Of a stretch of DNA of 64,000 nucleotides, positions 10,641 through 22,500 are shown in pieces; within the stretch, counting starts at the first letter, position 1, and each line of letters opens with the position of its first letter. The notes under the pieces were generated by a model, which had not been told where the DNA came from, ran no database searches, and saw only the letters and a program-made list of their open reading frames with translations. The stretch spans positions 2,294,001 to 2,358,000 of the forward strand of contig NC_069105.1 of the NCBI RefSeq assembly GCF_947172395.1, written 5' to 3'. A program made the translations under genes and the position numbers. Source of the DNA: Bicyclus anynana (taxonomy: Eukaryota > Arthropoda > Insecta > Lepidoptera > Nymphalidae).

Positions 10641-12674
10641 ATGAACATAAATCAAGAATTATTAATTACGTTGATTCAAGAAAGGCCTGTAATATGGGAT
10701 AAGACCATCGACGATTATAAAAATAAGCGGCTTAAATATGATTCCTGGAAAGAAATATTTATTCATTTCCAGCCCACATTTGAAGATTTAAGTGGTGATG
10801 AGAAAAACAAGTTTGGTAAGTTACAGATATTTAATTATTAACTTTTTACTTATGCATAGTTGTTTTGATAGGAGAGGCGACCTTCGTTAGATACAAAATA
10901 TTGTGCAAATCTGTTGCGAACTTCATTAGCCGCCAAACTTCCGCGAACTGCATTCGTGATAGGTAACTGGATTAGTTCCGATTCTGAATCAAGGGTGGAC
11001 TCATTTTCACTCGCATTGTGAAACTGAAAGTTTTCCTGCTTATGTATAAAATTTTGCAAAACACAACATGTTTTCACAATATCAACTGCCAAATCGATGG
11101 ACACATTCATTGGCCGGTGAAAAATTCGCCATTTATTGGATAAAATGCCAAACGCACATTCAACAAATCTTCGCGCTCTGGTGAGTCTGTAGTTAAATGT
11201 ACGTTTTAATTGATCAAGCTGATGACCACCAAATGGACGAAGCAAGTGATAATGCAAAGCAAAGGCTTCGTCCGCAATGAACACATATGGCAAATCGTAG
11301 TCAATTCCAGGCAAACGTGTTGCATCGGGTAGATTTAATCCGTTGTTTGTTAAATTTTTCCAAAATGGGGTCTCTTTAAACACACTGGAATCACACTCCT
11401 TTCCGTAGGCGCCAACGTCAACAAATATAAAGTTGTAATCGCTATCTACTACTGCCATCAAAACTATAGAAAAAAAATGTTTGTAATTTAAAAACATCGA
11501 GCCACTATCAATTGGCTTAATAAGTCTGATGTGTTTTCCATCGACCGCTCCTAAGCACAGCGGGAAGTTGGAAGATTCTTGAAATTTGCTTGCAATGTGT
11601 AGCCAGTCTTCTTTAGATGGCATTTTCATATATTCTTTATACAGTTCTAACCAAATGTAGTGGCATACTTCACGTACGATGCAACTTATGGTTTTTAATC
11701 CAATTCTATAGCTGTAGTATAGGTCAGTAAAGGTATCTCCTGTTGCTAGATACCTGAAATATAAAACAAAACGGTTCAGGTTCAAATACTAAAACCCCAT
11801 TTTAGGTCGGGGTCGATTCAGTTTAGGTCGGGGGTTTTTATAAATTTTGAATTTAATAATTATTATTTATTTATTTTCAGGGCAAATGGTGATGAAGAAG
11901 TGGACCAATATGAAAGATAGCTGGATAAAATATGACAAAAAAATTAAAGAATGTAAGTCTGGTTCTTCAGCAAAAAAAAATAAGAAAATATATGTTCTAT
12001 GATGAAATGATGTTCCTAAAAAAAAATGTTGAGCATCGCAAGACCGATTCTAACATGACTGAACATGTTCATGATTCTAGCCTCAGTAATGAAAATTTTG
12101 ATAGTGCAGTCCCGAATCAATCAAGCTCGGGATACACTGAACGGAGTGAGACGCAAAGGGCTAAAAAAAAAGAAAAAATGAACTAAGTGAAGTTGACATT
12201 AGGTTTATGAAGTTTATGGATTCAGCAGAACGAGATGAGAAAAAGAAAAGCCGTAGTATGAACTTTTTTATGGGAATCGCTGATACAGTTGACAAGTTCA
12301 GTGATGAAAATATGATAGACTTTCAGTTTCAAGTAATTTCAATAATTAAAAATATTCAACAAAGACAGTGTACTCAGTATATACCTACATCAAGAAACCA
12401 ATGGGATCAAGGCCATCAAGGATATTTAAGTGGTACAGCATCCTCAAATGCGCAATCGTCAACATATGGATATTCTACAGCTGCTAGATCGGGCTATGGA
12501 ATAAGTCGTCCACAGACGTCTTCTCATGATTTTGGACACGGTTCTGGTTTAGAGCCAATCCACTACCGACCCGAATCACAATTATCTGTACATAGTGTAA
12601 ATGCGGAAAGTATCTCGGCAGATTCTCAAGTTTCTATTGAAGACGAATTCGATTTTAGTACCGCACTTGAGTAG
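10641..12674 (+). pseudogene. Harb-2 MADF/Myb-like partner, two poly-A frameshifts
   Basis: Exon 1 is 10641-10815 (donor GTAAGTT; 175 nt, the same length and phase as Harb-1 exon 1) and encodes the LITLIQERPVIW start of a MADF domain. Exon 2 begins at 11881 after TTTTCAG and completes the domain with KKWTNMKDSWIKY. A one-base shift in the run of nine A at about 11972-11980 moves the frame to KYMFYDEMMFLKK. A second shift at the A run near 12163-12171 moves it to 12207-12674, a C-terminal helical region plus Gln/Ser/Tyr-rich tail. Its intron (10816-11880) contains the transposase exon 2. The role would be as for the Harb-1 partner. Confidence 0.75.
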
Positions 12675-13121
12675 CATTTTCAGCGTAGTGTATTTTTTGA
12701 TTTACTTGTTCTTAAATTAGTAATTATTAAAATTCAATTACATGTAATAATTTTGTTTGTGTGCAATAAACAATTTTAAACTAAAATATGTCATTTAATT
12801 TTGTACCTACTTACCTCAGAGTTACAGCCAATCTTTCTGCGGGCGATATACTCTCTCGCATAAAAGTATCTTGATGTTTTAGTTCCTGGGATAATTTTTG
12901 GAGCAAGTTGTCGAATGTAGTTTTCTGCATTCTAAAATAATTGTAAAACTTGTCTTCATCTTCTCTCAATTGATTCTTGACAAGTGTATGAAACGCGCCA
13001 TATTCCTCCCTTTTTTCTAAAATCGGATGTATCCAAACCTTACTTCCCTTTTTTTTTCTATTTTCTTTTTCCTATATATGTAATAAGCAACTATAATCTT
13101 TTTTTTCGTAAGAAAATTCAT
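10850..13121 (-). pseudogene. Harb-2 DDE transposase (2 exons), possible frameshift in exon 1
   Basis: Exon 2 is 11753-10850 and is fully open: helix-turn-helix, then the core with VDGKHIR, DEAFAL and VECAFGIL carrying the three acidic residues. Exon 1 is about 13121-12815, ending in the family TLR before a GTAAGT donor. It encodes the HPIL and FYNYFRM region. Its first residues run through A-rich codons (13047-13065) where the frame appears to shift once. AG+G at the splice restores an Arg, as in the other elements. The intron (12814-11754) holds the partner exon 2. Confidence 0.8.
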
Positions 13122-14127
13122 GACGCAGCACGTCCTACACAGCCCGAGTAAAAAGCGCTACTAGCCAGTACTTACCAATGTCTCGCGCGGTGATTTTGCC
13201 GTATCATGTACAAGCTAGCACGTTTTTTCAACCGTACGGCTTACACACCGTACGTTTGAACAACCGTGTAATGGAAAAGAGGCCTAAATCTGGATCTTCG
13301 ACCAAAAAGACACGAAATTATTTATATCACGAGCAATTAATGTTTTTGAAAAAAGTCTCCGAACCTCGACCACCACATGAGTAGTAGGCATGGAATCAGA
13401 TTTTCGTTCACCTTTAATTAAAGATAAAAAAAAAATTGATAATAAAGAGGTAAATGACAGGATGGTAAAGTTTTTGGACTCCAGAATAAACCCAGAAAAG
13501 GAAAACCATCATCTATCTTTCTTCAAAGGCATTATACCAATCTTGAACACTTTAACTATCGAAGAGACTTTAGAATTTCAAGCTAGCGTCATGACAATGT
13601 TGCAAAAAATTAAAAGTAGGAATTATGAGAGACCAAATTACGGACATTGGCGTGATTCATATAATCAGATAACCGGACCAGATCAGTATTCTGGATACTA
13701 CACACATAATAGCGTCAATCAACAGCCAATACCTACGCAAGATCAACACTACCCTGGATACTCTACGCAATATAATAGTAGCAATCAACAGGCAACAACA
13801 TCTATACCATCAACTTCATCTCAGACATCGAATCCGATTCCAGCTTCGCCATCAGCATCTAGTAATCGTTCCATACATTCCCAAGACTCAGATTACTTAG
13901 ATTTTGAAGGGATTTAAGTTTGAGTACAAATAAATACTTAAATAATTGTTTGCATTTTTAATTCATAATGATTATCAAATACATACACCCTCCCACACAC
14001 ACACATTATATATATTCACATTCATGAAACAAACATACATAGCAAACATTCATTCATTCATACAGTCTTAAGTAGGTACCTACGTCAAAACTATTATTAC
14101 GCAATCTAGTGCATAAAATAATCTTAC

Positions 14128-14402
14128 CTTAGACATATGGCTAATCTTTGTTCTGGGCAAATACATTCTCTGAAACTTGTATCTCGTACTCTTATGTCTA
14201 GTCGTCCCAGTAAATCGTCAAAAGTGGTTGCTATCATTCGAAAATAATTGAAGAACTTTGATTCGTCTCTTCTAAGTTCACCCATTAATGTTTCAAATGT
14301 TCCAAGTGAAAATCTTTCCCGTAAAATAGGGTGTACCCAATGTTTTCTTTTATTTTGCCTTCTATTAAGATACCACCACAACACAACAATTTCGTCGTCC
14401 AT
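14128..14402 (-). pseudogene. Harb-3 transposase exon 1 (exon 2 deleted)
   Basis: An ATG at 14402 opens a 92-codon exon with RKHWVHPILRERFSLG and the FFNYFRM block, ending AICLR before the donor GTAAG. This is the N-terminal exon of a Harbinger transposase. The catalytic exon is missing from the element, so no transposase can be made. Two further copies lie at 19232-19506 and 23862-24137. Confidence 0.85.
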
Positions 14403-14530
14403 TGTGCGCGCAGGTCCAAATTCAACTGAGGACTGTCTGAATTTCTTCCGGGATCCGATGTAATGTGAACACTCTGTCCGGTGTCCGGTTTTCGGCAGAT
14501 CTGCCGGTCCGGCGTAGTGGGAACCCGGCC

Positions 14531-15290
14531 TATGAATGCCACAACGGCGACTTATCGCAAACTGAACTTTGTGCCGCTGGCAGTCACACGCGTTATACAT
14601 TAGTCATGTGGCAGCCAGCGGTACAAAGCATTCGTCTTAGATTAAAGCGTAAATTTTTCTTCTCAGTCGTTCTTGAATATTTTATCTCGCTTCTCCATTA
14701 AAATTGCCATTAAAAAATGTTTAGTCCCAAGTATTCGATCATAGAAAATTAAAAAGTAAAAAATTTTGACAGTCCAGCGTTAGCTAGATTTTGAGTGTGA
14801 CGTCTCAGTTGAATGTGGTAGTGATATATTTTTGTGAATTTCTGTGAAAAATAGTAAATAGTTACTTCTGATTATTGTTATTTTTATCACTTGTGATAAA
14901 AATTAACGTTTTTGTTTTTGTTTGTTCTTTGTTCATGCAGTATTCATTAATTTAACCCTAGAAAGCTAAACTTACGGTAATTTACATACATATATACATA
15001 TAGTACATTTTGTTTTTTTTTAAGTTTCCTCCCCTTCATGGCTGAGAATCAAGAAGGGGAAACTTTAGTACAAGGACTTTTGGACATGGAAGATTAAGCA
15101 TGTGTTGGTTGCGGAAGTGGAGTATTGCTAGAAAATGTTATTTTTTGCCAAGTTTTCGTGGCAAGTGGCACTCGACTGCCAAGGAAGGTTATGTTTTTAA
15201 TTTTTACTCTTGCAGCACCAAATTATTATTCTAGTTCAAAAAAATGGCCGTCCTTCCCGTTACTCGATAACAAAGTAAAGAAACATTATA
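14531..15290. other. AT-rich spacer of array 1 (copy 1)
   Basis: No known domain. A 19-codon frame (15038-15097, starting MAENQEGE) is conserved in all three copies with only a synonymous change. It stops at TAA and reads on in frame for about 40 codons, so it may be an exon remnant. I do not recognise it. Confidence 0.35.
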
Positions 15291-15675
15291 CAGGAAGAAA
15301 ATTTTTTTAGTGCGGATATTTTTATATTTTGTACATAAACAAAATTTAATGATCACGTATTTTTTCTTTTTTTTTTTAACTCAAAAATAACAAAATTATC
15401 GTTAGCTAAAGTTATTTACTTTTGAACAGAATTTTAGGGTCACCCTATTGTGCGTTTATTTTATTTTCGTTTGATACCTAAAGGACGTCACCAGATCACT
15501 TTTAAGCTGAATATATCTTGTTTAGTAATAATATGTACATTATTTTGTTATTTTAGAGACATAAATTAAAAAAAAAAAATTACATAAAATGTATCGAACT
15601 GTTTGTAGATTTATATTCTATTAATGATACAGAACCACGAAAAAAAATATCCGCACTAAAGACCGAATCACCCTG
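15291..15675. mobile_element. Tc1/mariner-type MITE (385 bp), TA duplication
   Basis: It starts CAGGAAGAAAA and ends TCACCCTG, with TA on both sides (15289-15290, 15676-15677). The subterminal TTTAGTGCGGATATTTTT pairs with its reverse complement near the right end. Copy 2 of the array has the exact empty site at 20321-20322. Copy 3 has a longer, divergent relative at the same TA. Confidence 0.8.
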
Positions 15676-16270
15676 TATATACCGTTATAACAAGTAACAT
15701 AATTTTTTTTCTTGATCTTGATTTTAATTGAATTGTTTGAGCTTCTCGAGTTAGCAAATTTTATTCAATCTCTCGCGTCGGCTAGTGTAGGTGCGTTAAT
15801 GCCGGGTTTACTAAATTTTTATTTTATTTAATTGTTTTCAGATGCACCGCGAAGAAAGCCGGCGGGAGGTCGTGCCTGCGATGCGCGACATCGGTCGACT
15901 CGCCGCGCTCCCGCCCAAAAATGCGGAGTACCAATGCAAAAATGCCTGCCTCAGGAGCTACGGCTGAAAGGCTGGATGAGGAGGGACCAACCCTGGGCAC
16001 AACATGCCCAGGTGTTTGATCGATGCCCATTTTTGGTCCATGCAAAGGGCAAAATCTACAATAAAACAATGTGGAAAGAAGCTCGCGACATTCACACGAA
16101 CACCCGCTGAATAATGTCGCGACCTTCTGGGAGGACAATTTGTTGCCACAGGTGCATTCGGGTACCAACCATGAGTGGATATATAACATGATGGACCTGA
16201 GATTATTTCCCACAGAATAATTCTTTATTCCATGGGAATCGAATTCGAAGAATATAGCCAAATTGACCCC
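15676..16270. other. Unrecognised block with conserved frames (array 1, copy 1)
   Basis: A pyrimidine tract ending TTGTTTTCAG precedes a stretch that is open in more than one frame. One is a 145-codon minus-strand frame at 15824-16261, open in all three copies (also 20470-20907 and 25901-26338). The other is a plus-strand frame reading through the CAG (20363-20665 and 25788-26096). I recognise no domain. It may be an eroded retrotransposon ORF or a captured exon. Because the copies are young, openness in all three is weak evidence of coding. Confidence 0.3.
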
Positions 16271-17980
16271 TGACTAGCGCCAACAACTGGGAGAGAAAGG
16301 GAAACGGCAAGGATGATTCCCGAATTTGGATCCCTTGCCCTTTGGCACCCAATACCCCGGCTGTGTCTCCTCCAAAAGGCCTGCGCTCATGGGACGAGCG
16401 CCCTCATGGTAGGTGCAGTGTTTTATCTTATACTTGCCTATACATGTATGCAGGACACTATACAATGTTTGTGGCGTCAAAAATATGTATCTACAATAAA
16501 ACAGCATACAATGATTTATTACTAAAATAAAACTTGGGTGCATTCATCCAAAATAAATATCTATTAATAAAAAAGAAATCGACAATCTTTATTTTATAAT
16601 AAACCGCTGAACGGATTGGATGTATGGAGGCGGAAACTCTGTTCCCTCCTGTTAGTCGCTCTTATTCAGAGATCACAAAAGATTCCCATCCTACCTACTG
16701 TACAAGAACTCCTCAGAGAGCTCAACCTTCTATCGTCAAACAACATTCCGTTCCCTGCGTCCCCGAGTCCCCTTAGCAAAAGGGTATGATAAAAGAGCTC
16801 ACCAAGATAGAGCTCCCAAATGGTTGCGCTCTGAATGGTGATCAAGTAAATACTCCCTCCCTCCCAGGGCAGAATTCTAAAAATTCTGTCCGAATTTCTA
16901 GTTAATATCTAATAACGCCGTATCAATGGAACTGTAAAAACTGTACGCGCGCAGACCAGCGAGGGGGCGGTTGACAGGAGCTGCACAGGGCGGGGAGTCA
17001 TAGTGCACCGGCGCCGGTTGAGGCGATCGGCGCATTCATTCATTCAATATACTAACGACTACCGTACTAGAATGCTTCAAAACAACGTCAATTTACAATC
17101 TAGATTGTACTTTTTGTAATAAATATGTAAATGATTGAGAGAAGAAGGAAAGAAAAATGATTAACTCAAAAAATCCTTAACTCCCAAGGGGGTGCTCGAC
17201 ACCAGAGCGAATCGAAACAGTATTTTGCCCTTCGGGTGGCAAGTGGGGCTCCGCTGTCTGTGACCGTTTATTTCCCTAGCTACTCGTGGGACTTGATGGA
17301 TAATTTAAACCTACAAGTTTCTCTTGCCATATCTGGTGGCACCAATACTAAGTCGCAAAGGTGAAAGTGAGAGGTGTTATAGACTCTCCAGCTCACTCAC
17401 TTTCGGGAGTTGGCGGAGGCGACATCGCCTTTGTATTGCCTTCGCAAAACACCCCTTGTGAGCGGGACCAATCCACACAAGGCTGGCCCTAGCTAGAAGA
17501 GTGGTGCTGCGCGTAAGCGTATTTGGCGGCTTGTAAACGATGGAGGGGTCGATATCAAAGACCCCCTTTCCCTATACCACTCGCCCTGGACAGAATCGAC
17601 TGTGGAGAAGCCAAAACCCTCCAATGAAAGCCGCAAACGTGGCATATCTGAGGAAGAATCTCCTAAAGCGTATCCACCTAAGACCCAAAAAATGTCCACA
17701 CCTGGTGGCGGCACTAAACCGGCCTCCAGCTTTTCTGAGAGCTGCCCTGTGTGACTGGGATAAGATAGCAAGGAACGCAGTATCCTATTGCTAAAGTTTA
17801 TGTTAACTTAATTTTAAAAGCTATAAAAATTATTCAGGCTACTTTAGGCAGAGGGTGTGTTGCTCAAAAAGAATACTTCCACGGAGCACAAACAACTGAA
17901 ACTAAAAATAAAACAAAATTTAATCGACAAGTCTGATAAAAGTGAGGAGACTTTTTCATTGTGGAGTGATCATTACAAAC
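16271..17980. other. Unrecognised retroelement-like sequence (array 1, copy 1)
   Basis: No domain found. 17540-17794 is a proline- and basic-rich open stretch that resembles a retrotransposon ORF1 N-terminus in composition only. A small stem is formed by GAAAGTGAG and CTCACTTTC near 17362-17405. The same sequence follows at 20911-22630 and 26342-28060. Confidence 0.3.
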
Positions 17981-18101
17981 TGGTTCATCACAATTGGAAG
18001 ACTAATAAATCTGAAGACTTACTGATAATCCCTTGAGAGAATAGGAAATATTCCAAAATACAGTTTTCAAGTTTTACTGGTGACCCTCTGAAAATAGAAC
18101 A

Positions 18102-18616
18102 ATGCAAAAGGACGTATATAAGGACGCACAAGACGCGTCGACATCGCGCTCGTCCACCACTAGTGATGGCCAGCAAAATGTATCGATAAATCCGACCGAG
18201 ATCGAGATTTTTAAGGTACGAGTACGGGTGCCGCCATTTTGGCCAGAAGAACCCGAGATTTGGTTTGCGCAGGTGGAAGGCCAGTTTGCCATTTCTGGGA
18301 TAACGAACGATGCAACCAAACTTAATTATGTAATAGGCAATTAGCCATAGGACATCTAGATAACCAGCACTCAAAAGAAATGAAGGATATCATTTGCAAT
18401 CCACAGGTACGACAAACTGAAAAGTGAATTGATCAGAAGGTTGAGCGCGTCGAACGAAAAAAAATAAAACAACTGTTAATGCACGAAGAACTCGGTGGAA
18501 GGAAGCCGTCGCAATTCCTGCGACACCTTAAAGGCCTTGCGGGCTTCATCAGACTTTCATTTCAACGTCATAAATGTATCGCATACATAACCGTCGACGC
18601 GAACAAATACAATTAT
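18102..18616 (+). pseudogene. Gypsy gag 5' part, array copy 1
   Basis: The frame at 18102-18344 contains the VPPFWPEEPEIWFAQVEGQF block, typical of the Gag start of many insect Gypsy elements. After frame changes it continues with KIKQLLMHEELGGRKPSQFL at about 18460-18520, the conserved capsid-like region. The gag is cut at 18616, where the next repeat unit starts with Harb-3 sequence. Equivalent pieces are 22734-23248 and 28165-28679. Confidence 0.75.
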
Positions 18617-19021
18617 ATATCTTTCTTCAAAGGCATTATACCAATCTTGAACACTTTAACTATCGAAGAGACTTTAGAATTTCAAGCTAGCATCATGACA
18701 ATGTTGCAAAAAATTAAAAGTAGGAATTATGAGAGACCAAATTACGGACATTGGCGTGATTCATATAATCAGATAACCGGACCAGATCAGTATTCTGGAT
18801 ACTACACACATAATAGCGTCAATCAACAGCCAATACCTACGCAAGATCAACACTACCCTGGATACTCTACGCAATATAATAGTAGCAATCAACAGGCAAC
18901 AACATCTATACCATCAACTTCATCTCAGACATCGAATCCGATTCCAGCTTCGCCATCAGCATCTAGTAATCGTTCCATACATTCCCAAGACTCAGATTAC
19001 TTAGATTTTGAAGGGATTTAA
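18479..19021 (+). CDS. Chimeric ORF: Gypsy Gag fused to Harbinger partner C-terminus (copy 1/2 junction)
   Basis: This 180-codon open frame crosses the repeat junction at 18616-18618. Residues 1-46 are Gypsy Gag (MHEELGGRKPSQFLRHL region). The rest, from SFFKGIIPIL, is the C-terminal helix and Gln/Ser-rich tail of the Harb-3 MADF partner, ending at that protein's natural stop. The fusion is in frame and recurs at the next junction (23111-23653) with one Ile/Val difference. It lacks the MADF DNA-binding domain. No promoter is evident; whether it is expressed is unknown. It may be an accident of the duplication. Confidence 0.55.
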   Translation: MHEELGGRKPSQFLRHLKGLAGFIRLSFQRHKCIAYITVDANKYNYISFFKGIIPILNTLTIEETLEFQASIMTMLQKIKSRNYERPNYGHWRDSYNQITGPDQYSGYYTHNSVNQQPIPTQDQHYPGYSTQYNSSNQQATTSIPSTSSQTSNPIPASPSASSNRSIHSQDSDYLDFEGI

Positions 19022-19231
19022 GTTTGAGTACAAATAAATACTTAAATAATTGTTTGCATTTTTAATTCATAATGATTATCAAATACATACACCCTCCCAC
19101 ACACACACATTATATATATTCACATTCATGAAACAAACATACATAGCAAACATTCATTCATTCATACAGTCTTAAGTAGGTACCTACGTCAAAACTATTA
19201 TTACGCAATCTAGTGCATAAAATAATCTTAC

Positions 19232-19506
19232 CTTAGACATATGGCTAATCTTTGTTCTGGGCAAATACATTCTCTGAAACTTGTATCTCGTACTCTTATG
19301 TCTAGTCGTCCCAGTAAATCGTCAAAAGTGGTTGCTGTCATTCGAAAATAATTGAAGAACTTTGATTCGTCTCTTCTAAGTTCACCCATTAATGTTTCAA
19401 ATGTTCCAAGTGAAAATCTTTCCCGTAAAATAGGGTGTACCCAATGTTTTCTTTTATTTTGCCTTCTATTAAGATACCACCACAACACAACAATTTCGTC
19501 GTCCAT
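19232..19506 (-). pseudogene. Harb-3 transposase exon 1, array copy 2
   Basis: Same 92-codon exon as 14128-14402 with an Ile to Thr change in FFNYFRM-(I/T)-ATTF. It is open but orphaned: the catalytic exon is absent from the unit. Confidence 0.8.
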
Positions 19507-22500
19507 TGTGCGCGCAGGTCCAAATTCAACTGAGGACTGTCTGAATTTCTTCCGGGATCCGATGTAATGTGAACACTCTGTCCGGTGTCCGGTTTTCGGC
19601 AGATCTGCCGGTCCGGCGTAGTGGGAACCCGGCCATAGTCATGTGGCAGCCAGCGGTACAAAGCATTCCTCTTAGATTAAAGCGTAAATTTTTCTTCTCA
19701 GTCGTTCTAATGGTAAACTTGAATATTTTATCTCGCTTCTCCATTAAAATTGCCATTAAAAATGTTTAGTCCCAAGTATTCGATCATAGAAAATTAAAAA
19801 GTAAAAAATTTTGACAGTCCAGCGTTAGCTAGATTTTGAGTGTGACGTCTCAGTTGAATGTGGTAGTGATATATTTTTGTGAATTTCTGTGAAATAGTAA
19901 ATAGTTACTTCTCTGATTATTGTTATTTTTATCACTTGTGATAAAAATTAACGTATTGCATTTGTTCATGCAGTATTCATTAATTTAACCCTAGAAAGCT
20001 AAACTTACGGTAATTTACATACATATATACATATAGTACATTTTGTCTTTTTTTAAGTTTCCTCCCCTTCATGGCTGAGAATCAAGAGGGGGAAACTTTA
20101 GTACAAGGACTTTTGGACATGGAAGATTAAGCATGTGTTGGTTGCGGAAGTGGAGTATTGCTAGAAAATGTTTTTTTTGCCAAGTTTTCGTGGCAAGTGG
20201 CACTCGACTGCCAAGGAAGGTTATGTTTTTAATTTTTACTCTTGCAGCACCAAATTATTATTCTAGTTCAAAAAAATGGCCGTCCTTCCCGTTACTCGAT
20301 AACAAAGTAAAGAAACATTATATATACCGTTATAACAAGTAACATAATTTTTTTTCTCGATCTTGATTTTAATTGAATTGTTTGAGCTTCTCGAGTTAGC
20401 AAATTTTATTCAATCTCTCGCGTCGGCTAGTGTAGGTGCGTTAATGCCGGGTTTTACTAAATTTTTATTTTATTTAATTGTTTTCAGATGCACCGCGAAG
20501 AAAGCCGGCGGGAGGTCGTGCCCGCGATGCGCGACATTGGTCGACTCGCTGCGCTCCCGCCCGAAAATGCGGAGTACCAATGCAAAAATGCCTGCCTCAG
20601 GAGCTTCGGCTGAAAGGCTGGATGAGGAGGGACCAACCCTGGGCACAACATGCCCAGGTGTTTGATCGATGCCCATTTTTGGTCCATGCAAAGGGCAAAA
20701 TCTACAATAAAACAATGTGGAAAGAAGTTCGCGGCATTCACACGAACACCCGCTGAATAATGTCGCGACCTTCTGGGAGGACAATTTGTTGCCACAGGTG
20801 CATTCGGGTACCAACCATGAGTGGATATATAACATGATGGACCTGAGATTATTTCCCACAGAATAATTCTTTATTCCATGGGAATCGAATTCGAAGAATA
20901 TAGCCAAATTGACCCCTGACTAGCGCCAACAACTGGGAGAGAAAGGGAAAGGGCAAGGATGATTCCCGAATTTGGATCCCTTGCCCTTTGGCACCCAATA
21001 CCCCGGCTGTGTCTCCTCCAAAAGGCCTGCGCTCATGGGACGAGCGCCCTCATGGTAGGTGCAGTGTTTTATCTTATACTTGCCTATACATGTATGCAGG
21101 ACACTATACAATGTTTGTGGCGTCAAAAATATGTATCTACAATAAAACAGCATACAATGATTTATTACTAAAATAAAACTTGGGTGCATTCATCCAAAAT
21201 AAATATCTATTAATAAAAAAGAAATCGACAATCTTTATCTTATATTAAACCGCTGAACGGATTGGATGTATGGAGGCGGAAACTCTGTTCCCTCCTGTTA
21301 GTCGCTCTTATTCAGAGATCACAAAAGATTCCCATCCTACCTACTGTACAAGAACTCCTCAGAGAGCTCAACCTTCTATCGTCAAACAACATTCCGTTCC
21401 CTGCGTCCCCGAGTCCCCTTAGCAAAAGGGTATGATAAAAGAGCTCACCAAGATAGAGCTCCCAAATGGTTGCGCTCTGAATGGTGATCAAGTAAATACT
21501 CCCTCCCTCCCAGGGCAGAATTCTAAAAATTCTGTCCGAATTTCTAGTTAATATCTAATAACGCCGTATCAATGGAACTGTAAAAACTGTACGCGCGCAG
21601 ACCAGCGAGGGGGCGGTTGACAGGAGCTGCACAGGGCGGGGAGTCATAGTGCACCGGCGCCGGTTGAGGCGATCGGCGCATTCATTCATTCAATATACTA
21701 ACGACTACCGTACTGCTTCAAAACAACGTCAATTTACAATCTAGATTGTACTTTTTGTAATAAATATGTAAATGATTGAGAGAAGAAGGAAAGAAAAATG
21801 ATTAACTCAAAAAATCCTTAACTCCCAAGGGGGTGCTCGACACCAGAGCGAATCGAAACAGTATTTTGCCCTTCGGGTGGCAAGTGGGGCTCTGCTGTCT
21901 GTGACCGTTTATTTCCCTAGCTACTCGTGGGACTTGATGGATAATTTAAACCTACAAGTTTCTCTTGCCACATCTAGTGGCACCAATACTAAGTCGCAAA
22001 GGTGAAAGTGAGAGGTGTTATAGACTCTCCAGCTCACTCACTTTCGGGAGTCGGCGGAGGCGAAATCGCCTTTGTATTGCCTTCGCAAAACACCCCTTGT
22101 GAGCGGGACCAATCCACACAAGGCTGGCCCTAGCTAGAAGAGTGGTTCTGCGCGTAAGCGCATTTGGCGGCTTGTAAACGATGGAGGGGTCGATATCAAA
22201 GACACCCTCTCCCTATACCACACGCCCTGGGCAGAATCGACTGTGGAGAAGCCAAAACCCTCCAATGAAAGCCGCAAACGTGGCATATCTGAGGAGGAAT
22301 CGCCTAAAGCGAATCCACCTAAGACCCAAAAAATGTCCACACCTGATGGCGGCACTAAACCGGCATTCAGCTTTTCTGAGAGCTGCCCTGTGTGACTGGG
22401 ATAAGATAGCAAGGCACGCAGTAAGTATCCTATTGCTGAAGTTTATTTTAACTTAATTTTAAAAGCTATAAAAATTATTCAGGCTACTCTGGGCAAGGCT

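Larger units (their letters stand above)
10344..13284. mobile_element. PIF/Harbinger transposon Harb-2, nested in Harb-3 (2,941 bp)
   Basis: Inverted ends start GGCCTCTTTTCCATTACACG, matching over 23 bases (10344-10366 and 13262-13284). A TAA target duplication lies at 10341-10343 and 13285-13287. The internal layout repeats that of Harb-1: plus-strand partner exons alternating with minus-strand transposase exons. The coding exons carry frameshifts only in runs of A, so they may be real decay or homopolymer sequence errors. Confidence 0.95.
10284..13917 (+). pseudogene. Harb-3 MADF partner, exon 2 remnant split by Harb-2
   Basis: The left piece (about 10284-10343) encodes the RDSWLKTVKK end of the MADF domain. 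After removal of Harb-2 and one TAA it continues at 13288 with the family linker and YLYHEQLMFLKK, then stops at the TAG near 13382. A separate frame from 13390 to 13917 supplies the C-terminal 175 residues: a charged helix, then a Gln/Ser/Tyr-rich tail ending DSDYLDFEGI. A frameshift or stop around 13375-13390 separates the two. The MADF N-terminus (exon 1) is deleted. The C-terminal part recurs in the tandem copies at 18621 and 23253. Confidence 0.75.
10057..14530. mobile_element. PIF/Harbinger element Harb-3, internally deleted and split by Harb-2
   Basis: The outer ends match perfectly over 38 bases, beginning GGCCGGGTTCCCACTACGCC (10057-10094 and 14493-14530). They are bordered by TAT on both sides. 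The left 287 bases hold the TIR, about 200 bp of subterminal sequence and the beginning of the partner exon 2. The partner exon 1 and the transposase exon 2, which must lie between those parts in this family, are missing. Harb-2 with its TAA duplication interrupts the element at 10341-13287. The right part, 13288-14530, carries the rest of partner exon 2 and transposase exon 1. Confidence 0.9.
13514..18617. repeat. Tandem array 1, copy 1 (about 5.1 kb)
   Basis: The repeat unit begins inside Harb-3 partner exon 2 and ends inside a Gypsy gag. In order it contains the Harb-3 right end, an AT-rich spacer, a mariner-like MITE, two blocks of unrecognised sequence and the Gypsy 5' gag. Copy 1 differs from copies 2 and 3 by several indels, such as extra sequence just after the Harb-3 end (14531-14600) and loss of TAATGGTAAA near 14670. 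Confidence 0.9.

Noticed and set aside
14248..14463. Plus-strand frame that recurs at 19352 and 23983
   Set aside because: It is the antisense shadow of Harb-3 transposase exon 1, copied with the array.
16274..16543. Overlapping small frames on both strands repeated in all array copies
   Set aside because: Mutually overlapping, short and without domains; openness reflects recent duplication.
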